Below are positions 37,182-45,107 of a stretch of 64,000 nt of DNA, one piece after another. This stretch comes from an uncultured Selenomonadales bacterium (GTDB lineage Bacteria; Bacillota; Negativicutes; Selenomonadales; Selenomonadaceae): contig CAMUZG010000002.1 in the NCBI GenBank assembly GCA_947165145.1, positions 50,029-114,028 on the forward strand, read 5' to 3'. Each line of letters begins with the position of its first letter. The first letter of the stretch is position 1. Position numbers and translations under genes: made by a program. The notes under the pieces are model-generated. The model ran no database searches, was not told where the DNA came from, and worked only from the letters and a program-made list of their open reading frames with translations.

Positions 37182-38300
37182 TTATTCGACTCTATTTTTT
37201 GCAAAAAATTCTTTTGAAGAAATTTCGTCGCTGTAGCCCAAAGAGTGTCCGTAATAAATTTTGATTTTGTGCCAGTCGCCGTAATATGACGTTAAGAACT
37301 CATCGTAGTTTTTGGGCGCAGGTATCTTGATTGTCTCAAACTGAAGGTAAGTAACATCTTCAAAATGTTTCGACGCATAACTGCCAAAAGCATTCGGTCG
37401 GTGCGGTATAGCAGTTGTGTCTCTGAGATCTCCAAGTTTTTCCGATAAGAAAAAAGTATTTGAAGCAAATTCCTCAAATTTCAGAGCGCGCAACTTATAG
37501 GGCAGTCTCAACAATTTTTTCATTTCATCATAAGCAATTAAAAGAGGACGATTCGCTTCCATAGCTTTTACGATAACCCCGGGCACAGCCGTCGCCATGA
37601 GTAATTCCCGTGCAATTTCAAAATTTATCTCAGATTGTTTTGTATAAAACGGCGGCAAGGGATCCATCGGGAATATATCGATAAATATCGCTTGATTTAC
37701 GGTTGGTCTGTCGGGAAATTCAAGATAAAGTGTGCGGCTGTCTTTTAACTTTATCAGCGGGAAAAACGGCGGAGCCCCAGGGGATTTTTTTGCCGATTCG
37801 CTTGGTATGAGCGGCAAAGTCGGATCTGGTGCTACTGAACAATTTATCTCACTTTCAAGTCTGTGATTAAACCAACAATCCAGAAAATAAGGATGACGAA
37901 TTTCTCTTTGAGCAACCTCTTGAAATTTTTGATATTCCGGTCGCAACATCACAACATCCACATCATCGTCCCAAGGGATAAAACCTTTGTGACGAGCCGC
38001 GCCGAGGAGTGTACCACCGGCTGCGAACCAGCGCAGATTATATTTCTTACAGATGCGGTCAAATTCTTTAAGCAGATTGATTTGCACGTTCCACAATTTT
38101 TTTCTGTTGCTGGTTACAAGAAAACCAGAACGTATTTCGTCGCGGTCAATGTTTTCGATAAAGACTTCGCGCTCGCCGCCTGCAGGTATTGACGCCGACC
38201 GTTTCATGAGTTCGTTTTGTTTGCGGAGCAGATCGTTTTGTTCCTTGAGTAGCTCGTTTTGCTGAGTGATAAGCTCAATTCTGCTTGCACCTTTGCCCAT
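37182..38300 (-). CDS. LicD family phosphotransferase, copy 2
   Basis: 372 aa, paralogous to the preceding gene (same MGKGAxRxELITQQNELLK start). The LicD core is WFAAGGTLLGAARHKGFIPW with DDDVDVVMLRPEY. The N-terminal coiled coil again carries NDLLRKQNELMKR heptads, which could pair the two LicD proteins. The start ATG 38300 follows AAGGAGG. It is probably the first gene of the licD-licD-cytidylyltransferase-SDR unit. Sequence upstream is the tandem duplication of the cobA 3' end. Confidence 0.92.
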   Translation of the reverse strand: MGKGASRIELITQQNELLKEQNDLLRKQNELMKRSASIPAGGEREVFIENIDRDEIRSGFLVTSNRKKLWNVQINLLKEFDRICKKYNLRWFAAGGTLLGAARHKGFIPWDDDVDVVMLRPEYQKFQEVAQREIRHPYFLDCWFNHRLESEINCSVAPDPTLPLIPSESAKKSPGAPPFFPLIKLKDSRTLYLEFPDRPTVNQAIFIDIFPMDPLPPFYTKQSEINFEIARELLMATAVPGVIVKAMEANRPLLIAYDEMKKLLRLPYKLRALKFEEFASNTFFLSEKLGDLRDTTAIPHRPNAFGSYASKHFEDVTYLQFETIKIPAPKNYDEFLTSYYGDWHKIKIYYGHSLGYSDEISSKEFFAKNRVE

Positions 38301-38316
38301 AAAATTCCTCCTTAAA

Positions 38317-38522
38317 AAATTTTCGCGGCGCATTTTATCACAGTCAAAAATTTTTTTCAATCAAAATTCAATGCCTTCCTGCGCGGCGATTCCAATTTGA
38401 AACGGGTGCTTGATTAATTAAATTTTCGCGGCGCATTTTATCACAGTCAAAAATTTTTTTCAATCAAAATTCAATGCCTTCCTGCGCGGCGATTCCGATT
38501 TGAAACGGGTGCTTGATTAATT
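38317..38522. repeat. 103-bp tandem duplication at the 3' end of cobA
   Basis: Positions 38317-38419 and 38420-38522 are the same 103-base unit, with one A/G difference (38396 vs 38499) and one at the junction. The second unit contains the last codons and stop of the minus-strand cobA gene; the first unit is an extra, non-coding copy of them. Confidence 0.9.
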
Positions 38523-38979
38523 TCATTTCCGTGACGAGGTCGGCGGCGTCAATGAGTTCGGGCAATGCGTCGCGACCCGTGAATACCAAATGCAATTCGG
38601 GCGGACGGATTTTTATCAGTTGCAAAATTTCTTCCACGTCAAGCAAGCCGAACTTCACCGCGTAATTTATTTCGTCGAGAATTATCAAGTCCCACGCGCC
38701 CGATAAAATTTCTGCCCGCGCAAGTTCAAGTGCACGTTGAGCCGCCGCCTTGTGTTCGGTGATGTCGCCCGTTCTCGTGAAGCCTAAACCGAGTTGTCTG
38801 ACTTCGACGCCGAGAATTTTCAAAGCCTCAAGTTCGCCCGAACGTCTGCCGCCTTTGATGAATTGCAAAATCAAAACGTTCAGTCCCGCGCCGAACGCTC
38901 TAACCGCCAAGCCGATTGCCGCCGTAGTCTTGCCTTTGCCGTCGCCCGTGTGCACGATAATTAATCCGCGCCGCGTCAT
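38464..38979 (-). CDS. cobA: cob(I)alamin adenosyltransferase (CobA/CobO/BtuR family)
   Basis: 171 aa. The P-loop is VHTGDGKGKTTAAIG; further markers are VLILQFIKGG, WDLIILDEINYAVKFGLL and ELHLVFTGRDALPELIDAADL. The enzyme transfers the 5'-deoxyadenosyl group of ATP to Co(I) corrinoids. The start ATG 38979 has GGAG eight bases upstream; TTG 38997 would overlap the preceding stop. The C-terminal codons are duplicated downstream of the gene. It is coupled to the HD gene. Confidence 0.95.
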   Translation of the reverse strand: MTRRGLIIVHTGDGKGKTTAAIGLAVRAFGAGLNVLILQFIKGGRRSGELEALKILGVEVRQLGLGFTRTGDITEHKAAAQRALELARAEILSGAWDLIILDEINYAVKFGLLDVEEILQLIKIRPPELHLVFTGRDALPELIDAADLVTEMKLIKHPFQIGIAAQEGIEF

Positions 38980-38993
38980 AACATCAGCTCCAA

Positions 38994-39503
38994 TCAATTT
39001 TCGTTGTCCGCCAGCCGCAAAAGTTTCAGTTCAAGCGGGTCGTCAGGCTTCGGCGGTGCGTGGTGTTTGGCGATAATCTTTGCCTCTTTGAACAATCCGA
39101 TTTTCTGCAATTTTTGTCCGCCGAGTTCCGCGTGATGATGATAGACGTACAGGGCGCGATTGCCGTTAATCTCCAGACGGTCAGCGAACTTTGGTGCGAA
39201 CGTCGTCACTAGCACACAGAAAACTTTTCCCATGACGGTCAAATCGCCAGCCTTGCGTCCGACATCATGCAACAGTGCGCAACGAATCAGAAATTCTCGG
39301 TCGACACCGCGTTTATCTTCAATGACAAGCCGTTCAATCGTGTACGCCGTGCGCAAGCTGTGAACCTGGTCGGGCACGCTCATTGCGAAAAAAATTTTCT
39401 GCTCCTCGGCGTTCAAATGTGCAGAAATGTATTGTCCGTCGTCGACGCTGACACGAGCCGTCATCGCGCGGACGAATTGCAAAATCCTTCCAAACGCGCT
39501 CAT
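38994..39503 (-). CDS. HD domain phosphohydrolase-type protein
   Basis: 169 aa with the HD signature in order: H of VPDQVHSLRTAYTIERL, HD of LIRCALLHDVGRKAG, and a later His pair (YVYHHHAELGG, AKHHAPP) that can complete a dinuclear metal site. HD proteins hydrolyse phosphoester or phosphoanhydride bonds; the substrate is unknown. Its ATG overlaps the hisZ stop (ATGA). The link to hisZ and cobA looks like operon packing rather than a pathway. Confidence 0.82.
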   Translation of the reverse strand: MSAFGRILQFVRAMTARVSVDDGQYISAHLNAEEQKIFFAMSVPDQVHSLRTAYTIERLVIEDKRGVDREFLIRCALLHDVGRKAGDLTVMGKVFCVLVTTFAPKFADRLEINGNRALYVYHHHAELGGQKLQKIGLFKEAKIIAKHHAPPKPDDPLELKLLRLADNEN

Positions 39504-40675
39504 TCGACGTAAATCAACTCCGAACAATTTTTCGCGGCGCAGGAATTTTCAGCTTCCGATTTGGTCTGCGGCATTAATGAAACTTCAACGACTGCGCCCG
39601 TCGCACGAAGTTCAGTTGCTTTGCGGATTGCTAAGTCTTCACGTCCCGCCGCACAGCTCAAATAAATTTTGCCGTTCAAAGAATTGTCGTCGATGTTCTG
39701 AAATTTTCTGGCGTCAAGGACACGTTCAATGCCCAACGCGAAACCCGTAGCGGGACACGCCGCGCCGAAGTCCTTGAGCATGTGGTCGTAACGTCCACCG
39801 CCTGCCAACGTGTAGCCGACGCCGGGCGCATAAGCCTCAAAAACCATGCCCGTGTAATATTCAAAGTCGCGAATCAAGCCGAGGTCGAAAGTAATTTTTT
39901 CTGCGACACCGTAAATTTCCAAGAGTCGATAAATTCCCGTCAAGTTGTCGAGAGCCTGTTGAGAACGTCCGTTATTCACAAGCGAACGAGCCTCAGTCAA
40001 AAGTTCGCGTCCGCCTTGGAGCGTAGGAATTTTTTTCAGCACAGCGGCGGAAGTTGTCGGTAAGTTCAGCGCGTCAACGAGATTTTCAAGCGCAACAATG
40101 TCATGGCGTTCGATTGCGGCTTTGATTTGCGATTGAACGGCGGGCGGCAAATTGTTCTGCTCCATGAGACCTGCGGCGAATTCGACTTGACCCAAACAGA
40201 TTTTGAAATCGACGAGCCCCGCGACGTTGAGAGCCTGCGCGGCGATAGCGACAATTTCAGCGTCGGCAAAGGCATTGGACACGCCGAGAAGTTCGACGCC
40301 CGCTTGATAGAATTCGCATTGACGACCAGGCTGATTTGTTCGGAAGCGGAAAACGTTCGTGTTATAGGAGAGTTTGAGCGGCATTGCAACATCTTTGAGC
40401 CTGCTGACGGCGAGTCTTGCGATTGGCGTTGTCATTTCGTGGCGCAGGGCAAGTGTACGGTTGTTGCCGTCGAACATCTTGAACAGGTGCGGCTCGATTG
40501 CTCTTCCGCCCGAAGTGGTGAGCGTCTCCAGATATTCCATTGTCGGCGTAATGACTTCTTCGTAGCCGAAGCTTGCGAAAAGTTCGGTTACTCGTCGTTC
40601 GATTGCGCGTTTGGCGGCGGTCTCTTTCGGCAAAAAATCTCGCGTGCCGTATGGCGTCTCTAAAAGTTCGGTCAT
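39500..40675 (-). CDS. hisZ: ATP phosphoribosyltransferase regulatory subunit HisZ
   Basis: 391 aa. It has the class II aminoacyl-tRNA synthetase core of HisS (TPYGTRDFLPKE, TPTMEYLETL, NTNVFRFRTNQPGRQCEFYQ) and the histidyl pocket signature AGGGRYDHMLKDFG. The C-terminal part is shorter than the anticodon domain of HisS, which points to HisZ. HisZ partners short-form HisG in the first step of histidine synthesis. No hisG is adjacent in the window. It begins at ATG 40675 behind GGGAGG and has its own promoter. Confidence 0.88.
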   Translation of the reverse strand: MTELLETPYGTRDFLPKETAAKRAIERRVTELFASFGYEEVITPTMEYLETLTTSGGRAIEPHLFKMFDGNNRTLALRHEMTTPIARLAVSRLKDVAMPLKLSYNTNVFRFRTNQPGRQCEFYQAGVELLGVSNAFADAEIVAIAAQALNVAGLVDFKICLGQVEFAAGLMEQNNLPPAVQSQIKAAIERHDIVALENLVDALNLPTTSAAVLKKIPTLQGGRELLTEARSLVNNGRSQQALDNLTGIYRLLEIYGVAEKITFDLGLIRDFEYYTGMVFEAYAPGVGYTLAGGGRYDHMLKDFGAACPATGFALGIERVLDARKFQNIDDNSLNGKIYLSCAAGREDLAIRKATELRATGAVVEVSLMPQTKSEAENSCAAKNCSELIYVE

Positions 40676-40707
40676 TGCGGAACCTCCCGTTCCATAAAAT
40701 TTCCGTC

Positions 40708-40735
40708 ATTGTAACATATTTTTCCGTATATGCAA
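40708..40735 (-). promoter_or_regulatory. promoter of hisZ
   Basis: Minus strand TTGCAT (40735-40730), 16-base spacer, TACAAT (40713-40708), about 30 bases before hisZ. Confidence 0.65.
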
Positions 40736-40740
40736 CGAAA

Positions 40741-40771
40741 TAACCCGCTCGACGAATCGAACGGGTTAGGA
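40741..40771 (-). terminator. hairpin after tRNA-Leu, likely terminator
   Basis: AACCCG(TTCGA) and (TCGAG)CGGGTT arms with a UUCG-type loop on the minus strand, followed by a weak T-rich tail (TATTTCG). It lies 10 bases beyond the tRNA 3' end. Confidence 0.6.
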
Positions 40772-40781
40772 ACTTCATTTT

Positions 40782-40868
40782 TGGTGCCGAAGGCCGGACT
40801 CGAACCGGCACGTAGTTGCCTACGGCAGATTTTGAGTCTGCTGCGTCTGCCAATTCCGCCACTTCGGC
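40782..40868 (-). tRNA. tRNA-Leu (anticodon CAA)
   Basis: 87 bases including encoded CCA. Acceptor stem GCCGAAG/CTTCGGC, D arm GGCGGAATTGGCAGACGC, anticodon stem GCAGA/TCTGC with loop CTCAAAA, a long class II variable arm (CGTAGGCAACTACG), and T arm GCCGGTTCGAGTCCGGC. It reads UUG codons. Confidence 0.96.
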
Positions 40869-40952
40869 ACGCGACGTATATTAGCATGCTTGCCGTTGCT
40901 TGTCAACAATTTTTTTGCAACGTGACGTAACGCCTTAATTGCTATAAAAATT

Positions 40953-41243
40953 TTAAGCTTCGACAGCATAAACGCTGATTTTGCGCTGATAACGACCTTT
41001 GCGCTCGAAAGCAACTTTGCCGTCGATTTTGGCGAAAAGGGTATCATCTTTGCCGCGCCCGACGTTCAAGCCAGGGTGGAAGTGCGTGCCGCGTTGACGA
41101 ACGAGAATACTGCCCGCCGTGACGACAGTGCCTGCCTGCTCTTTGACGCCCAGACGTTTTGATTCGCTGTCACGACCGTTGCGCGTGGAGCTGACACCTT
41201 TTTTATGTGCGAACCGCTGTAAATCGAATTTAAAATCGATCAC
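40953..41243 (-). CDS. rpmA: 50S ribosomal protein L27 with Prp-cleaved N-terminal extension
   Basis: 96 aa. After the extension [11 protein letters not shown] comes the mature start [15 protein letters not shown]. In Firmicutes the extension is removed by the Prp protease after the aromatic residue; the cut here would fall between Phe11 and Ala12. L27 reaches the peptidyl-transferase centre, so removal is essential. GTG 41243 overlaps the prp stop (GTGA). The rplU-prp-rpmA order is the classic one. Confidence 0.97.
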   Translation of the reverse strand: MIDFKFDLQRFAHKKGVSSTRNGRDSESKRLGVKEQAGTVVTAGSILVRQRGTHFHPGLNVGRGKDDTLFAKIDGKVAFERKGRYQRKISVYAVEA

Positions 41244-41578
41244 TGTGTTTCACCTCCGAGGAAGAATTTTTCTTTGACTTTGACGATTTGCGGAGCGAGC
41301 TTTTCAAGTTCCTTCATGCCGATTAGCATTGTTTGGAAGGCGACTTCGGTTAAATCGTCGGGCGCATCTTTCAGCCGCAACATTAGTCGACCGTGCGCCG
41401 CGTCCCAAATGAAATCGCGCTTGAGATAATCTCTCATGCAAAGGAACGTTGATTGCGACATCATCGACGCGCCCGCACAGTAAATATCGAAACCGCGTTT
41501 GGCAGTGTTGGCGTGACCGTCGAGCGAAAAGCCGATGATTTTGCCGTCGCCCTGCTTATAAATCTCCGCGACAATCAT
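41240..41578 (-). CDS. prp: ribosomal-processing cysteine protease Prp
   Basis: 112 aa. The catalytic pair lies in [14 protein letters not shown] (His22) and [14 protein letters not shown] (Cys34). Prp removes the N-terminal extension of L27 and also processes phage capsid or scaffold proteins that carry the same motif. Located between rplU and rpmA and coupled to rpmA. In this window a second protein with the same motif, the giant RTX protein at 47017, is a candidate additional substrate. Confidence 0.94.
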   Translation of the reverse strand: MIVAEIYKQGDGKIIGFSLDGHANTAKRGFDIYCAGASMMSQSTFLCMRDYLKRDFIWDAAHGRLMLRLKDAPDDLTEVAFQTMLIGMKELEKLAPQIVKVKEKFFLGGETQ

Positions 41579-41581
41579 TGA

Positions 41582-41893
41582 TTAAGCCTCGATTTTTTCA
41601 ATCTTGACTTTCGTGAAGGGCTGGCGATGACCTTGGCGGCGACGATAGTTGGTCTTTTGTCTGTACTTGAGAATGCGGATTTTGGGACCTTTGCCGATTT
41701 TGACGACGCTACCCGTGACTTTTGCGCCTTCGACGAACGGACGACCGAATTTGATTTCTTCGCCTTCGCCGACAGCCAAAACCTCTTCAAACGTGACGGA
41801 ATCGCCTTCCGCCGCGTCAAGCTTTTCGATAATGACCTCGCTACCTTCGGCGACTTTGTATTGTTTGCCGCCGGTTTTGATGATTGCGTACAA
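41582..41893 (-). CDS. rplU: 50S ribosomal protein L21
   Basis: 103 aa, normal length: [19 protein letters not shown] at the start, [20 protein letters not shown] near the end. TTG 41893 follows GGAGGTG at the proper distance; the reading frame extends further upstream, but that part is not L21-like. First gene of rplU-prp-rpmA, with a promoter at 42030-42058. Confidence 0.97.
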   Translation of the reverse strand: MYAIIKTGGKQYKVAEGSEVIIEKLDAAEGDSVTFEEVLAVGEGEEIKFGRPFVEGAKVTGSVVKIGKGPKIRILKYRQKTNYRRRQGHRQPFTKVKIEKIEA

Positions 41894-41935
41894 GCTGAAC
41901 ACCTCCGTGGATGAACTCGCCGACTGCGGCACAAT

Positions 41936-42000
41936 TTGGAATTTGTAATTTGGAATTAGGAATTAGGAATTACAATTCCACATTCCACATTCCTAATTGT
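41936..42000 (+). repeat. inverted heptanucleotide repeats upstream of rplU
   Basis: GGAATTA/GGAATTT units in one orientation, then TTCCACA/TTCCTAA units in the opposite one, so the stretch can fold into a long hairpin in the rplU leader. Confidence 0.75.
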
Positions 42001-42029
42001 TTTAAAAGCCTGCGTCGAGCGGCGCGCTT

Positions 42030-42058
42030 AAGATAGCATAAAATTTTTTTTGTGTCTA
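42030..42058 (-). promoter_or_regulatory. promoter of rplU-prp-rpmA
   Basis: Minus strand TAGACA (42058-42053), 17-base spacer, TATCTT (42035-42030). The heptad repeats lie between it and rplU, in the untranslated leader. A TATAAT on the plus strand at 42080-42085 may serve the divergent flavodoxin gene, without a good -35. Confidence 0.65.
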
Positions 42059-42166
42059 GTTTTTTTTAAGTGAACGTTTTATAATCACGAAATTAACAGG
42101 GATTGGAAGCGTAGAGTGTGTTTATGAAAATTTTTTCTTTACGCCGATTGAGGTAAGGTGATCGTC

Positions 42167-42847
42167 ATGAACAGGCGGAATTTTATCAAAGTCGTCGGGC
42201 TCGGTTCGCTGGCAATTTATCTCAGCGGTTGCGGGCTTTCGGTTGTTAAAGACAATTCAAGCGGTGAACGCGAAGTTGCCGCGCAAGAAACAGTTTCTGG
42301 AGGCAAGAAAATGAAAATCGTCGTGATTAACAGCAGTCCGCATTCCGAAGAGCAATCGACCTCGCGTTATTTGTCGGCGAAATTTATTCAAGGCGCGAAA
42401 GACATTGGGCACGAAGTTTTTGTCTTCGACGCGGCGAACGAAAAAACTAATCCTTGCAAAGGTTGCGATCAATGCGGTATGGACGGCGCGTGTGTCTTCG
42501 ACGACGCAATCGAAACGAAATTGATGCCGCAAATGCTCCACGCCGATTTAATCGTCTTGGTGACGCCGCTTTATTATTTCGGCATGAGTGCGCAACTCAA
42601 AACCGTCGTCGATAGGTTTTATTCGCGCACGACACGACTTGGCGGAAAAAAATCGCTCCTCATCGCCACAGCATGGAACACTGCTGATTGGACAATGGAA
42701 GCTCTTAAAATTCATTATGAAACGCTCGTGCGATACATGAGTTGGCAGGACGTCGGGCAAATTCTGGCTGTCGGCTGCGGTTCCCGCCAGATGGTCGAAA
42801 GTTCCGAGTTTGGCGACACGGCTTATCGTATCGGCGCAAGCCTTTGA
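42167..42847 (+). CDS. flavodoxin-like NAD(P)H/FMN reductase with Tat lipoprotein signal
   Basis: 226 aa. The N-terminus MNRRNFIKVVGLGSLAIYLSGCG has a twin-arginine motif and a lipobox (LSGC), so the protein should be lipidated outside the inner membrane. A 30-residue linker leads to a flavodoxin-type domain (MKIVVINSSPHSEEQSTSRY, NPCKGCDQCGMDGACVFDD, VLVTPLYYFGMSAQLKTVVD). Such iron-sulfur-less NADPH-FMN reductases normally stay in the cytosol; extracytoplasmic location would be unusual. ATG 42167 follows AAGGTG. Confidence 0.87.
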   Translation: MNRRNFIKVVGLGSLAIYLSGCGLSVVKDNSSGEREVAAQETVSGGKKMKIVVINSSPHSEEQSTSRYLSAKFIQGAKDIGHEVFVFDAANEKTNPCKGCDQCGMDGACVFDDAIETKLMPQMLHADLIVLVTPLYYFGMSAQLKTVVDRFYSRTTRLGGKKSLLIATAWNTADWTMEALKIHYETLVRYMSWQDVGQILAVGCGSRQMVESSEFGDTAYRIGASL

Positions 42848-42848
42848 T

Positions 42849-42884
42849 TCAATTTGGAATTAGGAATTTGGAATTAGGAATTGA
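42849..42884 (+). repeat. heptanucleotide repeat forming the cbiK 3' end
   Basis: GGAATTA/GGAATTT units between the flavodoxin gene and cbiK. On the minus strand they encode the last cbiK residues FLIPNS and the stop. Confidence 0.75.
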
Positions 42885-43618
42885 TTGAGCTTGTCGAGAT
42901 ACAACGCGCGGAAATTCTCGAAACTGCCGAGACCGTCACGCACAACACGAACATCATAACCGAGCGCGGTCAATCTGCTCAACCACGAGCCGTCATCATC
43001 ACCGGCAATATCTTCCGCAACGTGCACACCACCGTTAAACAGTAGCGGCGCAAGCAAAATTTTTTCTGCGCGGCGAACTTTGAGCCTGTCAACAACGTCG
43101 GAGAAATTCGGCGTGTCAGTCTCTTCAATGACACCGACATGAATCCTTTCGCCCGCAAGCCGCTGAAAATTTTCGTAAACGGGATTGTGTCTGTGCGGCG
43201 AGCCGTGACCAATCAAAATCAAATCCTCGTCGTCGGCGAGCTTGAAACAATCAAGCACCGTCACGAGAATTTTTTTTTCGAGCGGCTCACTCATCAGCGG
43301 CGGGATTATTTCAACGTCGGTGTCCGCGCAGATTTTTATTTTGTTGTCGAATTCTTCGCCGGTCGTGAGGTGCGTCGGCAGGAGAATTATTTTTTTAAAG
43401 CCTTCGTCGCGCAGACGGGCAATTTCTTCGGCGGGTGTCGCGATAAAAATTTTTCGGCGTGCCAGCTTGCGAATCATGAAATTTGACGTGAACGCTTGTC
43501 GCAATTCAAACGCGGGGAAATTTTTTTTTATTTCAGCCGCAAGCATGTCGCAGGTTTTTGCGCGAATCGTGTCGTCTGCCGAGCCGAAGCTCACCAAAAT
43601 TATTGCACCGTCAAGCAT
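42860..43618 (-). CDS. cbiK: sirohydrochlorin cobaltochelatase (CbiK family)
   Basis: 252 aa. CbiK-type chelatase: IILVSFGSADDTIRAKT at the start, LPTHLTTGEEFDNK in the middle, and LILIGHGSPHRHNPVYENF with the metal-binding His. It inserts Co2+ into sirohydrochlorin in anaerobic cobalamin synthesis. Its start overlaps the glmM 3' end by eight bases. The last residues (FLIPNS) are encoded by an intergenic heptad repeat rather than family sequence. No other cbi genes are adjacent. Confidence 0.88.
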   Translation of the reverse strand: MLDGAIILVSFGSADDTIRAKTCDMLAAEIKKNFPAFELRQAFTSNFMIRKLARRKIFIATPAEEIARLRDEGFKKIILLPTHLTTGEEFDNKIKICADTDVEIIPPLMSEPLEKKILVTVLDCFKLADDEDLILIGHGSPHRHNPVYENFQRLAGERIHVGVIEETDTPNFSDVVDRLKVRRAEKILLAPLLFNGGVHVAEDIAGDDDGSWLSRLTALGYDVRVVRDGLGSFENFRALYLDKLNQFLIPNS

Positions 43619-44960
43619 TGAACTTTTCGACCTCCGCCGCGATTTTGTTGCAAATTCGGATAAGCTGATTTTTGTCGGGACCTTCAGCCATCACGCGAAC
43701 CAACGGCTCCGTGCCCGACGCTCTGACCAAAATTCTGCCGCTCATGCCGAGTTCGGTTTCGCCCTCAACAATCGCAAGTTTGACCGCCGACGAATTTTGA
43801 CAAGCCTCTTTGTCTTGCACGCGAACGTTCAGCAGGACTTGCGGGTAAGTCGTCATCAGCGCGTTGAGTGCGCTCGCCTTCGTGTTGAACTTCTTCATTG
43901 CCGTCAAAACTTGCAGCGCGGTTATCAAGCCGTCGCCCGTCGTGGAATAGTCGCTGAAAATTATGTGCCCTGACTGTTCGCCGCCGAGCCTGTGATTGTT
44001 CGCCAACATATTTTCCAAAACGTAGCGGTCGCCGACGGCGGTGACTTCCCATTTCAAGCCGAGTTCTTCCAACGCCTGCCGAAAACCAATGTTGCTCATG
44101 ACGGTCGTAACAACGGTCTTATCGGGCAACGCACCAACTGCAAGCATCAACTTCGCGCAGATAATCATGATGTGGTCGCCGTCGATTATGTCGCCGCGTT
44201 CATCAATGCAAAGGCAACGATCAGCGTCGCCGTCGTGAGCAATGCCGATGTCCGCGTGATTCTTCAGCACCGCCAGACGCAAATTTTCCGTATGCGTGGA
44301 GCCGCAACAATCGTTAATGTTGACGCCGTTGGGATTGTCGCCAATCAAAATCAATTCCGCACCGAGACGTTCAAGCACTGCGGGCATTGATTTATACGCC
44401 GCACCGTTCGCGCAGTCGAGGACGATTTTCATACCGTCAAAACGTTCGCTTGTCGTGCTCATGACGAAGCTGATGTAATCCTCCAACAAATTCTGCCGCA
44501 GTTCGATACGCCCAACATTTTCGCCCGTGGGTCGTTCAAAAGTTTTGCCGTTCTCGATGTCGCGGACAATCTGCTCGATTTCGTCTTCAACTTTGTCGGG
44601 GAGTTTGTAGCCGTTGCCGCCGAAAAATTTAATTCCGTTGTCATGAAATGGATTGTGCGACGCGCTGATGACGATTCCCGCCGCCGCGTGAAGTTTGCGT
44701 GCAAGATAAGCGACTGCAGGAGTCGGAACGACGCCCGCCAATATTGCACGACCGCCCGCCGAACATATTCCCGCGACCAATGCTGATTCCAACATTTCGC
44801 CGCTGATTCGTGTGTCGCGACCGATTAAAATTTGCGGTGAGCCTTCGGAATGTTCGCCGAAATAAATTGTTGCCGCGCGTCCCATGCGATATGCCAATTC
44901 TGGCGGTAGTTGAGTATTTGCCATGCCGCGCACGCCGTCCGTCCCGAATAGTCTTGCCAT
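43611..44960 (-). CDS. glmM: phosphoglucosamine mutase GlmM
   Basis: 449 aa. MARLFGTDGVRGMAN start, phosphoserine loop GIVISASHNPFHDNGIKFFG, metal loop DGDADRCLCID and C-terminal RASGTEPLVRVMAEG. It converts glucosamine-6-P to glucosamine-1-P for peptidoglycan. ATG 44960 is chosen by family alignment and has GGAGGTAACTTCA ahead. It is followed by cbiK with overlap. Confidence 0.97.
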   Translation of the reverse strand: MARLFGTDGVRGMANTQLPPELAYRMGRAATIYFGEHSEGSPQILIGRDTRISGEMLESALVAGICSAGGRAILAGVVPTPAVAYLARKLHAAAGIVISASHNPFHDNGIKFFGGNGYKLPDKVEDEIEQIVRDIENGKTFERPTGENVGRIELRQNLLEDYISFVMSTTSERFDGMKIVLDCANGAAYKSMPAVLERLGAELILIGDNPNGVNINDCCGSTHTENLRLAVLKNHADIGIAHDGDADRCLCIDERGDIIDGDHIMIICAKLMLAVGALPDKTVVTTVMSNIGFRQALEELGLKWEVTAVGDRYVLENMLANNHRLGGEQSGHIIFSDYSTTGDGLITALQVLTAMKKFNTKASALNALMTTYPQVLLNVRVQDKEACQNSSAVKLAIVEGETELGMSGRILVRASGTEPLVRVMAEGPDKNQLIRICNKIAAEVEKFNA

Positions 44961-45030
44961 TGAAGTTACCTCCGCCAAAAAATTTTTTGCCGCAATTTTA
45001 TCGCTTATCGTCACGCAAGGCAACCGAATT

Positions 45031-45107
45031 CAATTGGGAATTAGGAATTTGAAATTAGGAATTATTTTTCATTCCACATTCCACATTCCTAATTCCACAT
45101 TGATAGA
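45031..45107 (+). repeat. inverted heptanucleotide repeats overlapping the rqcH 3' end
   Basis: GGAATTA-type units followed by complementary TTCCACA/TTCCTAA units around a short spacer, so it can fold back. The end of rqcH runs into this patch. Confidence 0.75.
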
